64,000 nt of DNA from Antedon mediterranea (GCF_964355755.1 NC_092670.1:38863795-38927794), one strand, 5' to 3'; positions 38,754-50,350 are shown, counted from the first letter of the stretch. Translations and numbers: made by a program. The notes: generated by a model not told the origin, from the letters alone.

Positions 38754-39297
38754 TATTTATGTTTTATTGTTCATACAGTAGGTAGAACAATGTTAAAAGA
38801 AATGTAATATAGGTCAAAGTTCAATAAAATATTTAAATATTTGCATACAACAATAGAACCCCTCCCTGTTCAGAGGACACACCCCTAATGAAGGCAGAAT
38901 TCGTCAATCATGCCATTAAGTGACACTAAGTGGCTATAGACACTATGCATGTGAAATTAATTTTTCGTTTTCACAAAGATTCACCAATGTTTAGCCTTAA
39001 CATACGAGTTCATTAATTAACAAGATTACAATAAAATTACACCTTTTATTAGCTGATTTATCTATTTTACATGCGTGTAAATAAAATATATAAATAACAT
39101 TTCTTTAAGCTAAAATTATGTGTTTCGTGAAGGTCTCTACTAAACCGCATTTTTCGCAAAACGTGAATCAAATTACTGTGTTGTTAGTGCCTCTTTGTGG
39201 TATCGCTGACACATTTGGTGGTGTCCCCTTAATAGGGGTTTTATTGTAATATTTAACCATAATAATAATATTGTATCAAATAGTTTGAAGTTTGTAT

Positions 39298-39454
39298 TAT
39301 ACAGATATTGCCTGCTTAGAGGTGAAATATAAGATTTGACATCCCCAAGGGAATGATATTATGTTCGAGGAAATATATAATTCCCGAGAACATAATATCA
39401 TTCCGAGGGGATGTTAAATCTTATATTTTACCGATATAAAAGGCGATATCTGTT
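39298..39454. mobile_element. Long palindromic MITE
   Basis: Outer ends acagatattgcc and ggcgatatctgt; inner arms gaaatataagatttgacatc and gatgttaaatcttatatttt; innermost ggaatgatattatgttc and gaacataatatcattcc. Nearly the whole 157 bp can fold into one hairpin. It is unrelated to families A, B and D. TATA-like bases flank both ends. Confidence 0.8.
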
Positions 39455-39659
39455 ATATTGCATAACTAATGCATTCTATGAAGATGACTGTTATTGTACA
39501 ACTGGAAACATTTATAAAAACTCAGTGAAGTGATATCCAGTTGAACACATTGGCAGATCATATCTTCAAATGCTTTAGGATTTTATATAAACTTCATTAT
39601 AGTCTTAGTTAAAGAAATACATCATTTAAGGTGTTTACAATTACATTTTTAACAAACTA

Positions 39660-39869
39660 AAGCTCTGTCTATACTATCAACTTTTTGTGAAAACAAAATT
39701 GTGATATGCCCATATATGGACATGATAATGTCATATCACTTACCATATTTGGGTATATCACTACCATATTTGGGTATATCACTACCATATTTGGGTATAT
39801 CACTACCATATTTGGGTATATCACTACCATTTTTTTTGTCAAACTAGTTTGATAGTGTAGACAGAGCTT
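39660..39869. mobile_element. MITE family A, copy 11, expanded CArG array
   Basis: Ends aagctctgtctatactatca and tttgatagtgtagacagagc, flanked by TAA on both sides. Inside, accatatttgggtatatcact is repeated four times in a row, plus one CCATATATGG, giving five perfect CArG boxes in 210 bp. Confidence 0.9.
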
Positions 39870-40626
39870 AATGCAGTCCTCAAAATTAGATAGAACAAAA
39901 TCTGTTTTACTGTTTATTTATAAATTCATCAAATCAATTAATAACGTATTGTTTGTGCAAAATAGTTCGACAGGGTTTTAGTTTACAATTTACAATATTT
40001 TTCTGGTGAGTATCACTGAATATACTCTACATCATTGGACAACTTATTTGTGAATAGTAATTGTATCTTTTTAAATCGTAAAACTATTGCGCTTTCGGTG
40101 ATAATATATGTAAATAAAGTGCTTATATTTGAAGAAGAAAAAGAAAGTTTTATTTCACTTGTATAAGGAGCAATATAGCTTTTAGACATTTTATTTTAAA
40201 TACCATTTGGTAAATTGCTGTAATTTGCGAGTTGCAGGACAGAGAATGGCTACAGTAGCTAACAGTACACTGAATAGAGGTACAGTTAGTAAATGGTATT
40301 AGTGCTCTGTATGTGTACATTCAGAGGTGCAATTAGCAAATGTTAATAGAGGTATCTTCCATTTTTTAGAATAGTCAAAGAATGTGTTGGCATTCTTTGA
40401 AAAATAATTTATTTTGTACTAAACTCTGATGACCCAATAAAGTGATTTTCACTATGTAATCTGTGCTGTAATGTTTATTCAGTTTTTTCTATTGCTTAAA
40501 GGCCAATTTACACAGATGAGCCGTGGTAATGGTAAAAAGGTAAAGGTATTTATATTTGTCCTCAAGCTTAACTGGAAACTGAGGAAATTCGCAGAAAATC
40601 GCGTAGCTTGTCCCACATGGAGTCTT

Positions 40627-40685
40627 CATATATGGGTACATCACATTTTTTTGTCACATAAAGTTTGATAGTGTAGACAGAGCTT
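40627..40685. mobile_element. MITE family A, copy 12 (right half)
   Basis: Only the right part remains: gggtacatcacatttttttg to gatagtgtagacagagctt. No intact CArG box. Confidence 0.75.
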
Positions 40686-41200
40686 AAGTCAGACAGCAGC
40701 AGTATTTGTATTCAGGTTTTGAAGGACAGTCAGCGCGCACCTAGGATTGGTAGCTCTAAAGATAATTTGATGATTCGACTTTTAAAGTCTGGTTGCTACC
40801 ACCTGTTGGTACACTCACGTATAGTATAATGTACGCTCCAGCAGTACATTGAAACTGTCACACGGTCGAACACGTCATTTTCTCGCAAAAAAACATTGTC
40901 ACGTTTGTCAGGTGGGTCTTTTAATGCCACAGACTCTATATTTATAAAAACAATTTTTATGTTATTTTGATTTGTTGTCTGAGGTTTATTTTAGAATTTT
41001 TATGGGCTCTGTATTAAAAGACAAACAAGTTAATTTGTGGACAAGTTTTATCTGATTTTAATTTAACATATAAGGATAATCAAATACCCTATAATTAATT
41101 ATCTTTATAGCAGCTATACATTGTAATAAAATCACAACTTTAAACAGATCTCCAAAATGTTATACTGACTAAAAGGTTAAAAAAAGGTGTTTAGTGGAAA

Positions 41201-41322
41201 CAGTGGCAGATCAAAGATTTGAAATAGGGGGTCCCCGGTGCCTAAAAGTATAAATGAAGGGCTGAACTTAATTTAAAATCTGTGACCGGGCCGATTGGGT
41301 ACCCTCCTTGAGTCCGCCCCTG
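41201..41322. mobile_element. Short MITE with CAGTGGC ends
   Basis: Left cagtggcagatcaaagattt and right ttgagtccgcccctg are imperfect inverted repeats around a GC-rich body (gggggtccccggtgcc). A hAT-like origin is possible, not proven. Confidence 0.5.
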
Positions 41323-42766
41323 GGAAACTGAGAACAGAGTATGTTTATAAAACTGTATGAAAGCTGGGTAGCGCTAACAAGGGCCAACCTCGGTACAACC
41401 TGTCCAGGGTTTCACCTTCCATGTTTGGGAACTGTACCATACTGGTGCCATAAGCCATGAAACACCTGTAACGTCAATCACATGGCTTATCACTTTTTAT
41501 GAGCCAATCACTTAAAAAAAAACAATGACCAATTTGACAGGAAGTTAAATGAAATTCAATAAATTAGTCGAAGGAAAGAACGAAAAACAATAAGCAGGTG
41601 ATAGAAACGATGGGAAACGCTCGTTGAAAAAAGATCGAGTCAACGAGCCGTTGGATAACCCCTTAGAGACTTAGAAAATGAACAGTGAAAATAGAGATAG
41701 TTGTGTATAGAAAAACACTTATTATTAAAAATAAACTTGCAATTTTAAAAGTGTAAGTACGCATTTCCAATTTTTAGATACTCGGAAATATCTAGTTGAT
41801 TTCTGTAACCTTGGATTGGAAACAAAAATGAAAGGTAAAAATACTTTAAATGAGATTTGATTCTAAAGAAGGATGTTGAACTTAAAGGTTTTTCTACACA
41901 ACTGCAAGAGAAATAAACAATATGATTTGTAGATAGTTATTTTATTATTCTTTCAACAAATAATTCCTTTTGTAATATTATATAATTACTGTACACATAA
42001 TCGTACCATATTGGTGTATATTTTTTCAATATTGAAATTACATTTATACAGTAAAAATGTATTACAAATTTTTAAACCATGATTTATTTTTTAACATAAA
42101 AAAGTCTAAAATTGGTAAAGTAATAAAATGTTAAATTATTGGGTTTTTTTCATTATGTTTATTATTTATAAATTAAAATACTTTGAAATGAATATATTAT
42201 GATTTTTGTGGATCATAAAATTATACATAATTTTTAACTTTTAAAGTTAACTTTATACAGAAATTAAATATTATTTTACCAACCTTAATATACTTTTCAG
42301 GAGCACAAGCTTTGACTTTGTAAACCAAACATTTAAAAGAAGATTTTATTTGTGGATGACTAGAGTAAAACAGTATCAACAGTTTCACATTTTATTTCAA
42401 GTAAAGTTATCAAATTACATTGAAGGTAAGTATATCCCTTAGATATGTTGTTTTTTAGTTGGCAAATAATATTAGTCATGCTTATATATTGTAAGCAAGA
42501 TTTAGTACAATAATTGATGTGTTAGCTTAATTAAAGTTAAGTTATATAAACTATAGGTGGCAGTAGATATCTTTCACAATTCTGTACTGTCTTATTCATT
42601 ACTGTAATTACACAATACAGATGTTTATAATTGACATGTCTGCAGTCCAGTATACAAAAGGTTGTCATTTATTTTTTCATATGAACTAAGTCATTACTAA
42701 AATGCTTTAAAATTATTAAAACATTACAACATAAAGCATTAAAGTATAATTCTGTACATACTCCAT

Positions 42767-42924
42767 GAGTGATGTAACGGCTATGAGCACTCACAGGCTC
42801 AACCCAGGGGCCCCAGACCTTAAGTGGCCCCAGAGTATTAGCAGCCCAATGCACTTACCCAGCCTATGGGAGGGCCCCCTAGAAGTGCTAAACCTGGGGC
42901 CTTTTCCCCTGCATTACACTACTG
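42767..42924. mobile_element. MITE related to the one at 34548
   Basis: Left gagtgatgtaacgg and right gcattacactactg are inverted repeats; the body is rich in ggggcc words. Same end type as 34548-34697. Confidence 0.55.
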
Positions 42925-42951
42925 ACTCCATGCAATAAATATTGCATCCTA

Positions 42952-43153
42952 AAGCTCTGTCTACACTATGAAACTTTATATGACAAAAAAATGTGATTTG
43001 CCATATATGAACATGATGATGTCATATCACTACTATATTTTGGTATATCACTACCATATTTAAGCATATCACTACCATATTTAAGCATATCACTACCACA
43101 TTTGGGCACATCACACTTGTTGTCAATTAACATTGATAGTGTAGACAGAGCTT
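42952..43153. mobile_element. MITE family A, copy 13
   Basis: Ends aagctctgtctacactatga and ttgatagtgtagacagagct, flanked by TAA on both sides. The accatatttaagcatatcac unit is doubled, but every CArG box is broken by point changes. Confidence 0.85.
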
Positions 43154-45296
43154 AAGATGTATGTCTGGTATTATACTTTCATATTAAAGCGCTTTCAATC
43201 TGTGACTCTCTAGAAACTAGTTATATCATGTTATGTCATTATGTGTGTATGAATGGACATGTGATGTGTTCCTTCACTTGATTCCTCAACACAGTTTTGA
43301 TGGATCAACATAATATTTGTAGGTAGTTTCAAATCATGACACGCAAACAGTGCATTAATAGCAACTTATAAGGATTCTTTGACATCTAATCCATATTTTT
43401 CAAATTAAAGGAATGTTTTAGGAACATACTTTATTTATATTTCATCTTTATTTTATTTATTTATTTTTATATATTGCTTACACTTGATATTTGCAGAAGA
43501 GAACTCTTTTAGTCAATTTTAAAATTTTCTTCAGGAACTTTACCTGCAAGAATATAAATAAATGAAATTAATATTAAAAGATAAATATATAAGACTTTCA
43601 TAAATGCTACACAGACCAGAATTGGCTGGATTCTAGGATTGGGTAATAACAAATTACTCTCAGTGTGTGTCATGCTCATACATTTCTAAACAACAACACC
43701 ACTTGTTGGAAATTACTCCGCAATTTAACTATAAATACACTCAATATACATTATTACACCAGCAGTTTATTCAGGGCTCTAATATTGAACACTCATATTA
43801 AAATGAATCCACAATGTTTATTGGTTATTAAATTGACCTAATTTAACTGTCCAGCTGTCCACATTTATCCAATCATAGAGTCCCTCAATAAACAACCCCC
43901 ATTCACGATTGACGCTAAACATGCCCACCATGTACGTTTTGAAAATATGAAATCATTTATCTAAACTATCCACATTACTAATCCTAACATTACGTTGTAT
44001 CCAAGCAATTTACTCATTTTGCACAACAGAGGCTAGGCCCAGGATTTATTGATGGTTGCAACACTTGTGGGGGAGATTTGCCTGTCACACGTTCTTCACC
44101 TGTCCTGGTATTTTTTCTACAGGAAGTGATCTCATAACATATGGGAGATGACCTGATTTGTAAAGGGCTTGTGATTTCTCAAAATTTAAACAAATTTAAT
44201 TTTTTATAGTTCTTATCCACGTTTTACTATCACACATTTTGCAAAAAAATTATGTTAAATTGAGTTAACTTTTTATTTACCGTATCAAATTTGGGATTGC
44301 GCAATTTACTCGGCCATACTTAATTATTTCAACCGATCATGTCACCGGTTGGTTAAGTGATGAACGTATCTACTGACAATAGATTTTATACGAAGACACA
44401 GGGTTGATTAGCACAATTGTCCCTTCACAATATATGGCACGTTGCCAACGATGACAATCAACTTTTGGTAATGTCACTAACTGTAAGCTGGGGTTTGTGA
44501 AAATATTGTCACTAGCAATAAGCGGCAGTTTGTGACATTGTTACATAGAAAAACAGGGTTATTTCACATTGTGACTAACGCTAACAGTAAACAAATGGGG
44601 GTTTTCGTGAAATTTCATAGTTGCCAATGTGACATCTGCAGATATTCAGATAGTTGGCAATAGCTATATTTAGTTATGATTTGGTAACCTCTAAATGGCC
44701 TTCAATATTGAGCATGCACTTAAAAAGGAGTGTTGTGGCCCTGTTTCGTAACCTCAACAGTAGTGTAAAAGTGAAAGTACACAGTTTTGCAGATACCAGT
44801 AGCATCAAGCCCCAGCAGCACCAGCAAGCCAATACATAACTAAATTCATTACTTACACTGAACTTAGCCTGCACTTTGCATTATTAGACTTCTGAAATTC
44901 ATACTCTTTTTTGTCAATATTTAAGTTTCTTTTAATTTTTATCTATGTTTTCAATCCAGAACAATTTGATTTGATAATAAGTGGAAGTTTTGTGTATGAG
45001 GATAAATTGTTTTAAAGATAAAATAAAGTTATCTGTAACACTAATAGTACATATAGGGGTTACAATAGAATTGGTAAGAAAGTATTATAGACAAGGAGCT
45101 ATTTGTCAACAATTGTAATAATGTTGTTTTCCATTACACCATCAGAAATGCATGTCATGTAAATATTTTGATAATAGTCCATCCTACAAGGAAATTTACT
45201 TCAAAGGTAGAACACTAAAAAATGTGCCTTGCAATAACAAAGTTATGGGTTCCTATACTGTTTTTGTGTTTTTTTTACTGTACTTTCAGACCAATA

Positions 45297-45801
45297 CAGT
45301 AGAACCTGTGTTTTACGTACCCTGATTTTACGTACGCTTAAAATAACCGATGACGTCATCATTTTCTTACATTGAGGGCGCAATTTAACAACAACAAAGC
45401 ACACAAAGCCACAATCATGGCTGTGTGGTGAGGAATTCTGCTGTGTGTGGGACAAGCTACGCACGTGCATTCCCCCTAAAGCAGCGACTGTTTTTAATAT
45501 TGATAGAAAACAATTATATTTTACACTTTATTTAAACATCGCACAGCCTGTATATACTGTACTTTTCTAGTTAGGCCTCACATCTTGCTAGGCCTGCTAG
45601 CTTGGCCTGAATAGTCTAGGCAAGGCCTAGCTAGTGACCACCTGCATACTGTACAGAGAAGGGATACAGAAGTAGGCAAACACGGCTAGCTACGATCTCT
45701 ACGTATTTGGGGTCAATTTAAGGTCAACCTTGATTTTACGAATCCCTTATTTTACGTACGCCTTTCGGTCCCGTACCGTACGTAAAATGGAGGTTCTACT
45801 G
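45297..45801. mobile_element. Tc1/mariner- or pogo-like MITE of 505 bp with TA target duplication
   Basis: The left end cagtagaacctgtgttttac is the near reverse complement of the right end taaaatggaggttctactg, and TA lies directly outside each end. The ends continue as TTTTACGTAC repeats. TA duplication and CAGTAGAACC ends resemble pogo/Tigger-type elements of the Tc1/mariner superfamily. No transposase frame is present. It contains a full CRE (TGACGTCA at 45351) and a GC-rich middle with several AGGCCT words. Confidence 0.85.
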
Positions 45802-46135
45802 TACAAGTTTTGAACCCTGCAGGGTCCTTTATAAAGTAAATTTAGTCGAATACAGTCACAGTTCAAAAAGCAAGAAACCATGGAGAGAGATCATTGTACA
45901 AGACTGCATTAAATGACCATCAGATACACCAAATTGAAATCCTTACTCACTCATGGCCAACTTTGGATACGTTTCAGAATGTCAAGTACATCAATGTGAT
46001 TGTTTTCTATAATAAACAAGTCATACATGCCTACATTCAAGACATTCGCAACTTATTTATCGCCATTTAAAAATTATATTTTTAGTCACATGCAACGAAA
46101 TTCTACAGCTCACTATGTCGGTCAATTGGTAAACA

Positions 46136-46358
46136 CTAACTTGAGCATGCGACTGCAGCCATGTATATGGCCATGTTAAACAGATATGGTGGCTTAATAT
46201 ACTTACTCCATAATTTGGTTGTGATCATTTGTCCAATTGAATAAAAGCAGAGAAGGACGAATGCAGAAATCAATATAAATGCAGCAAATCCGGCACCGGA
46301 TAAAACACGAAACACAGGATATACCCAGATATCCATCACAAAGCCTAGGTATAGGATC
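46136..46358 (-). CDS. AIG1/ADTRP-like gene, exon 5 (last seen)
   Basis: Acceptor ctatttttag leads into G that completes Trp170, then ILYLGFVMDIWVYPVFRVL and a hydrophobic run (residues about 189-210) forming the last membrane segment, ending GQMITTKLW. A very good donor, A|GTAAGTAT, lies at 46207/46206 right after that Trp. The exon may therefore stop at 46207 and splice to an unseen tail, or read on for 23 more codons to TAA, giving 243 residues. Both lengths suit the family (about 230-245). The read-through tail looks less protein-like, so I favour splicing slightly. Coordinates here give the read-through form. Confidence 0.85.
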
Positions 46359-47047
46359 CTAAAAATAGATATGCACGGAAATTTGAAACGAGTTATTAAT
46401 AGTTTAAAATTAAACAACTCAAATACTTACCTCAACTTATACAGTACTGTATACATATGCTGGAATATTCATTCGAATAAGTTTGAGTATTATTTTGTAG
46501 TTTTTATTTTAGTACGAGCAAACAGTTAAGCATAAAGGCTACCCATTCAAATACGCAAATTATTATACTTTTTGTGTGTTTTATATTTGGCTGTTTATAT
46601 TCATATTTATTTATGTCGCAATATCTGACACGTCAAGACTATATCCAGGATTTTCACAGGGTTTTTTTTTTCCTCTTCAACTAAAGAAAAGATAAATTTA
46701 GGCCTAGTCTAATAGATGAAAGTAATTTGCTGGAATAGGATTGGACAAAAATTGTCATGAGCTAGTCCAATTTAGTAGAACTTTCGCAGATAGTCTCAGC
46801 TTTTTTTACTCTTTCTCAAATCTTATGAGTTCTACTGGTTTGGACTGTCAATTATTTATTTAATTCTCATTACTCTATTTTACTCTAGGTGAGGTTATTT
46901 TGGATGTTAGCTACTGAAGGGAAATACAGTTGAAGTGGTCACCCTCGGATCCTGAAGGTGTACAATCTACAATAAATATGATTGGCTGATTGAGAGGGAT
47001 TTTAAAACATTTTTTATTTTCAATTCACTGGCGAGATAAACACTTAC
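46359..47047 (-). other. AIG1/ADTRP-like gene, intron 4, with minisatellite
   Basis: Donor GTAAGT at 47047-47042, acceptor TAG at 46359. Ordinary AT-rich intron; no repeat of note. The minisatellite of this gene lies in intron 3, described separately. Confidence 0.8.
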
Positions 47048-47163
47048 CATACAAGGTAGGACAAACCAATCACAAGACAGCCTCCAATTCCTTTTTTCCG
47101 TGATGGATAGTGATGCCGGACAATGAACATTTCAACGAGAAGCATCGGAAGTATGATAGAATG
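47048..47163 (-). CDS. AIG1/ADTRP-like gene, exon 4
   Basis: Thirty-eight codons plus two bases. It opens with His132, the residue equivalent to the catalytic His134 of human AIG1, then SIILPMLLVEMFIVRHHYPS, matching the family's NH-x-M-H block followed by a transmembrane run and the H-H-x-YPSR motif. Acceptor attttatccag, donor TG|GTAAGT, phase 2. The next exon restores the Trp codon exactly. Confidence 0.95.
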
Positions 47164-47269
47164 CTGGATAAAATAAAAAAGTTGATTAAAACATGAAGCA
47201 ATCTTGATGACTCTAGGAAACCCATAAAGAGTCAACCGGTTATGGAAAGTTGAAAACTACATGGAGCGT

Positions 47270-47535
47270 TTTAGGGACTCGAAATCAATCTAGAAGATTC
47301 TAGGGCTCCAAGTCAATCTAGAAGACTCCATGGCATGCCATGACATGACAAGTTCTAGGGCTCCAAGTCAATCTAGAAGACTCCATGGCATAGCATGACA
47401 AGTTCTAGGGCTCCAAGTCAATCTTGAAGACTCTATGGCATGACAAGTTCTAGGGCTCCAAGTCAATCTTAAAGACTCCATGGCATGACAAATTCTAGGA
47501 CTCAGTCAATCTTGAAAACTTAAGTTAATCCTGAA
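47270..47535. repeat. Minisatellite of about 60-bp units in AIG1-like intron 3
   Basis: The unit ttctagggctccaagtcaat, then ctagaagactccatggcat and gacaag, recurs four to five times with small length changes (catgccatgacatgacaag shortening to catgacaag). The intron runs 47164-47793. Confidence 0.9.
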
Positions 47536-47793
47536 GAATGAAGGGCAATCTTAAAGGTTCCATGAGTTCATGCATGGCCGTAGCCACCAGTACGGTTAGT
47601 AAGGTTTCAACTTGATCACTTTTCACAGAAGTCTTTGATAACAGAGTGTCTTGAACAGGGAATTGTTCTTGCGACAACCCACCACTTTATTTCTTGTGGC
47701 TACATCACTCTCATGGTAATGGTATCCTTGGCTGTTTGAACGTTCTAACTTATGAAAATATTAATTGTGTAGTTTTAGCAAAGGAATACTCAC

Positions 47794-47895
47794 CATGGCA
47801 TGATTCATCCAACTAGGAAAGATGCTATCCAACCATTTTGGAAAAATAAGTTCTCGATCGACAGCATACAGACTCCAAAACACAGTTTGTACAAG
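47794..47895 (-). CDS. AIG1/ADTRP-like gene, exon 3
   Basis: Thirty-four codons in phase 0 on both sides (acceptor cttaacag, donor ATG|GTGAGT). The peptide LVQTVFWSLYAVDRELIFPK, with WLDSIFPSWMNHAM after it, matches the family's Y-x-x-DRE-x-I-x-PK and P-x-W-x-NH-x-M blocks. Together these form the lumenal or cytosolic loop leading to the active-site His in the next exon. Confidence 0.95.
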
Positions 47896-47992
47896 CTGTT
47901 AAGTAATAGAAAAAAAAACGTAATACTGTATATTTACACCAGTTATCGGATTTAGTTAATAAGGGAAAAATTAAATTTTTTTTTTTACTTAC

Positions 47993-48118
47993 TGCAGCAA
48001 AAGGAAATGCAATACTTGCAAGAAACCCATCTCTGAGATCACAGCATTTTCTGCCAACTACGGTAGGACCTGATGTCTGTACAAGATCAGTTACTGTAGC
48101 AAAGGCAAAATATGCAGC
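47993..48118 (-). CDS. AIG1/ADTRP-like gene, exon 2
   Basis: Forty-two codons, phase 0 on both sides (acceptor tttttccag, donor GCA|GTAAGT). AAYFAFATVTDLVQ is the second membrane segment. After a short polar loop comes LRDGFLASIAFPFA, matching the family's L-R-D-x-x-x-x-x-x-AFP block. Intron 2 downstream is only 97 bp. Confidence 0.95.
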
Positions 48119-48742
48119 CTGGAAAAACTTAAAAATAAATCAAGAATCGTGATTACTACATACAGTATTCCAACTAGTGCTAATTAAGAAAATGAATTGA
48201 ATATAAAATTAGGTTTTTTTTAGTAATTTATTATATATATTAATTATATCATGGAGTTTATACCTCCATGATTATATCAACATTGTCAATATCAATAAAT
48301 ACGAATTGTTAAACACCTTTAAAAACTTGATAAATACCCCAAAAAAATGAATATGAATTTGGTCTAAACTAAAGTGAGACGTTTCGGCCCACAAAGTGAT
48401 GTTTCGGCACAAAAGTGATGTTTCGGCACAAAAGTGGGCCGAATCGTCCCACTACTGTCTGTGTAGGCCTACTTCTTTAATAACTTTATTTGTTTGTTTT
48501 TTGTAACTTGTTGTTGTTTAAATATTACTTTATCAAATTGTGCAGCACGATTTTGAAATCCTGTCTAGGCCTAGCCGAAATTCAAATTTAACCTTGCGCA
48601 ATTTTAAATCGTTTATTTAATTTGCACATAACAGCTAGGCCTAGCCGGCTTAGGCCTAATCGGGGGCGGCCCACAGGTACGTCAACTGCAGGTCCCGACA
48701 CTCTCTCCATCAAAATTACCAGCCAATCACTTGCAAACTTAC

Positions 48743-48907
48743 CAAACACCAAATGGTGAGAAATTTGAATTTTCCTCCATATTCATGCTGATGCGGTAGT
48801 TTGTGACGTACGTACATATGATCATAATACCATGTATACGCATAAACAGAAAATCCAAGTAAATGGAACAATGTAGAAAAAACTAGAGTTGAATTATTAT
48901 GGACCAT
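48743..48907 (-). CDS. AIG1/ADTRP-like fatty-acid ester hydrolase, exon 1
   Basis: Start of a multi-pass membrane hydrolase of the AIG1/ADTRP (FAR-17a/AIG1-like) family. Human members cleave fatty acid esters of hydroxy fatty acids using a Thr and a His. This exon encodes MVHNNSTLVFSTLFHLLGF (first membrane segment), a short loop, and HEYGGKFKFLTIWCL; Thr51 in FLT is the equivalent of catalytic Thr43 of human AIG1. The donor is TTG|GTAAGT. An upstream in-frame ATG at 48949 would add 14 residues; I prefer 48907 because the family usually starts close before the first membrane segment. I cannot decide between AIG1 and ADTRP. The five exons lie on the minus strand from 48907 to 46136. Confidence 0.93.
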
Positions 48908-49233
48908 TTTGAAAAAGCTAGGCCTAAACCCACCGTGTGCGATTGCCACAAGTGTCTCTTCTTATCATACAAACAACCAACAGACAAGTAGGCAAGTAGA
49001 GGAGTTCTGTTCTATTTTAAATGTTGCTCCACTGGTTCAATTCAAATACTTAACTTTGCATTTATTAAATTTTATTCACATGGATTTATATGCGCATTGT
49101 GTAAATTGTCTCATTTTATATCTACTTCGTCGAAAAAAATAAAAATAAAAATATTTCATTATTATGCAGAAAGTTGCCTTATGAATAAAATTATTAGTAT
49201 TCGGTCTTCAATTCGTATGATAAGAAGAGACCG

Positions 49234-49280
49234 AGCGCCACCTATCAGCAGTTAAAATGTTTGAAGCTGGAGATGGCGCT
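49234..49280. promoter_or_regulatory. Pair of divergent CTCF-like sites
   Basis: Minus-strand AGGTGGCGCT (49243-49234) and plus-strand AGATGGCGCT (49271-49280) lie 27 bp apart. They match the core of the animal CTCF motif and stand out in AT-rich DNA. They sit between two divergently transcribed genes (AIG1-like, start 48907 minus; zinc-finger gene, start 50680 plus). Confidence 0.35.
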
Positions 49281-49654
49281 AGACAACATTTTCTTCACAT
49301 CGAAGTTTTTTTTTTACACTGATCGGATGACGAAAAACAAAATATCAAAATGTATTGAATAATAGTTTTTTAGGAGTAGGGCCTACGATTACCGGCAGAT
49401 AATTGTTGTATTATTATTAAGCATGTTTGTAGTTAGACTTGAGGACCAGAATAAATACCCCTTTTTGTATTATTATAAAATTAATTAATTCTGGCATGTT
49501 TCCAGATATTGAATACTGTATATAATACAGGATAATATTAAAAATAATACAAAATAATAAAAACAATATTAATATAAAAAAAGGAAAACAAAAATTAAAA
49601 GTAAAATTATATAGTATTACAATATCTACTCTTATTTATTTATTTATTTTATGT

Positions 49655-49950
49655 CTTTAGGCACTGTGGCCAAGGATTACCAATAGTGAATTAATCACTG
49701 TCCTATCAGATAGGTGGTAATCCCCCTGATACAGAGGCTATTGTGTGAACCAGTTCACCGGGGTAACCCCCTACTCTTTTTCGAATAATGAACTGGGTTC
49801 TTTAAAGTACACACAGGTTATAACTGTGTACACTGGACCTACGGTTTATAGTCCTTATCCGAGAAGACTTGTTCCACCACCAGAACTAGGAGCGAGTCGG
49901 CCTCGAACCCTTGCCGATGTTGTTGTTGGCTCTTTAGGTTCTCTACTGAA
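49655..49950. repeat. Dispersed repeat C, longest copy
   Basis: Shares ordered blocks with 6815-7045 and, inverted, with about 56935-57110. Its 69-codon open frame (49745-49954) has no recognisable domain and includes the repeat blocks, so I treat it as non-coding. Confidence 0.55.
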
Positions 49951-50342
49951 GTAGTGTAAAATGAAATAATCTTCGGGTTATATCAGGACAAATATTGTTA
50001 CTGACAATAATTATTCCAAATTAATAGTAATATTTTAGTAAACTAAAGTTTTAAAGGTTAGCATATAATAAATAATAATATTTTTATGTTTGTTTGCAGT
50101 CTTTAAAGGCCTAGGCCTACTCTAGTCTGTTAGTAAATTCTGGCATATCTAGATTCGGAAGAGGATTTTTTTTTAAAGTTATACATTTTAGTGTGTTATC
50201 CTTCACTTGCATTGGTTAATTTTTAAATACTGTTTGAAATAATGATTATAATTTATTTATGTTTTAATTTATTAACGTTCTTTTGTAGCCATACTATTGG
50301 GAAAATCCAAATGGCCTCGCTTTCGCGCCTTTTGAGCTCCGA

Positions 50343-50350
50343 TGACGTCA
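50343..50350 (+). promoter_or_regulatory. CRE site upstream of the zinc-finger gene
   Basis: A full palindromic TGACGTCA lies about 330 bp upstream of the ATG at 50680, in a locally GC-richer stretch (50310-50400) that also has cgctttcgcgcc. It is a plausible promoter-proximal CREB/ATF site; use is not shown. Confidence 0.4.

Larger units (their letters stand above)
36666..46135. other. Intergenic stretch without supported genes
   Basis: AT-rich and repeat-filled. It contains MITE copies (37116, 38393, 39660, 40627, 41201, 42767, 42952, 45297), the long palindrome at 39298 and the short duplication at 38690. I see no exon with both splice sites and family similarity. The 3' end of the minus-strand AIG1-like gene may extend into its right part. 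Confidence 0.5.

Noticed and set aside
44654-44874. Mirror-image frames on both strands
   Set aside because: No domain; could hide the tail exon of the AIG1-like gene, but I found no acceptor in the right phase that convinced me.
45243-45470. 75-codon frame, minus strand
   Set aside because: It crosses the end of the TA-flanked MITE; no transposase similarity is visible.
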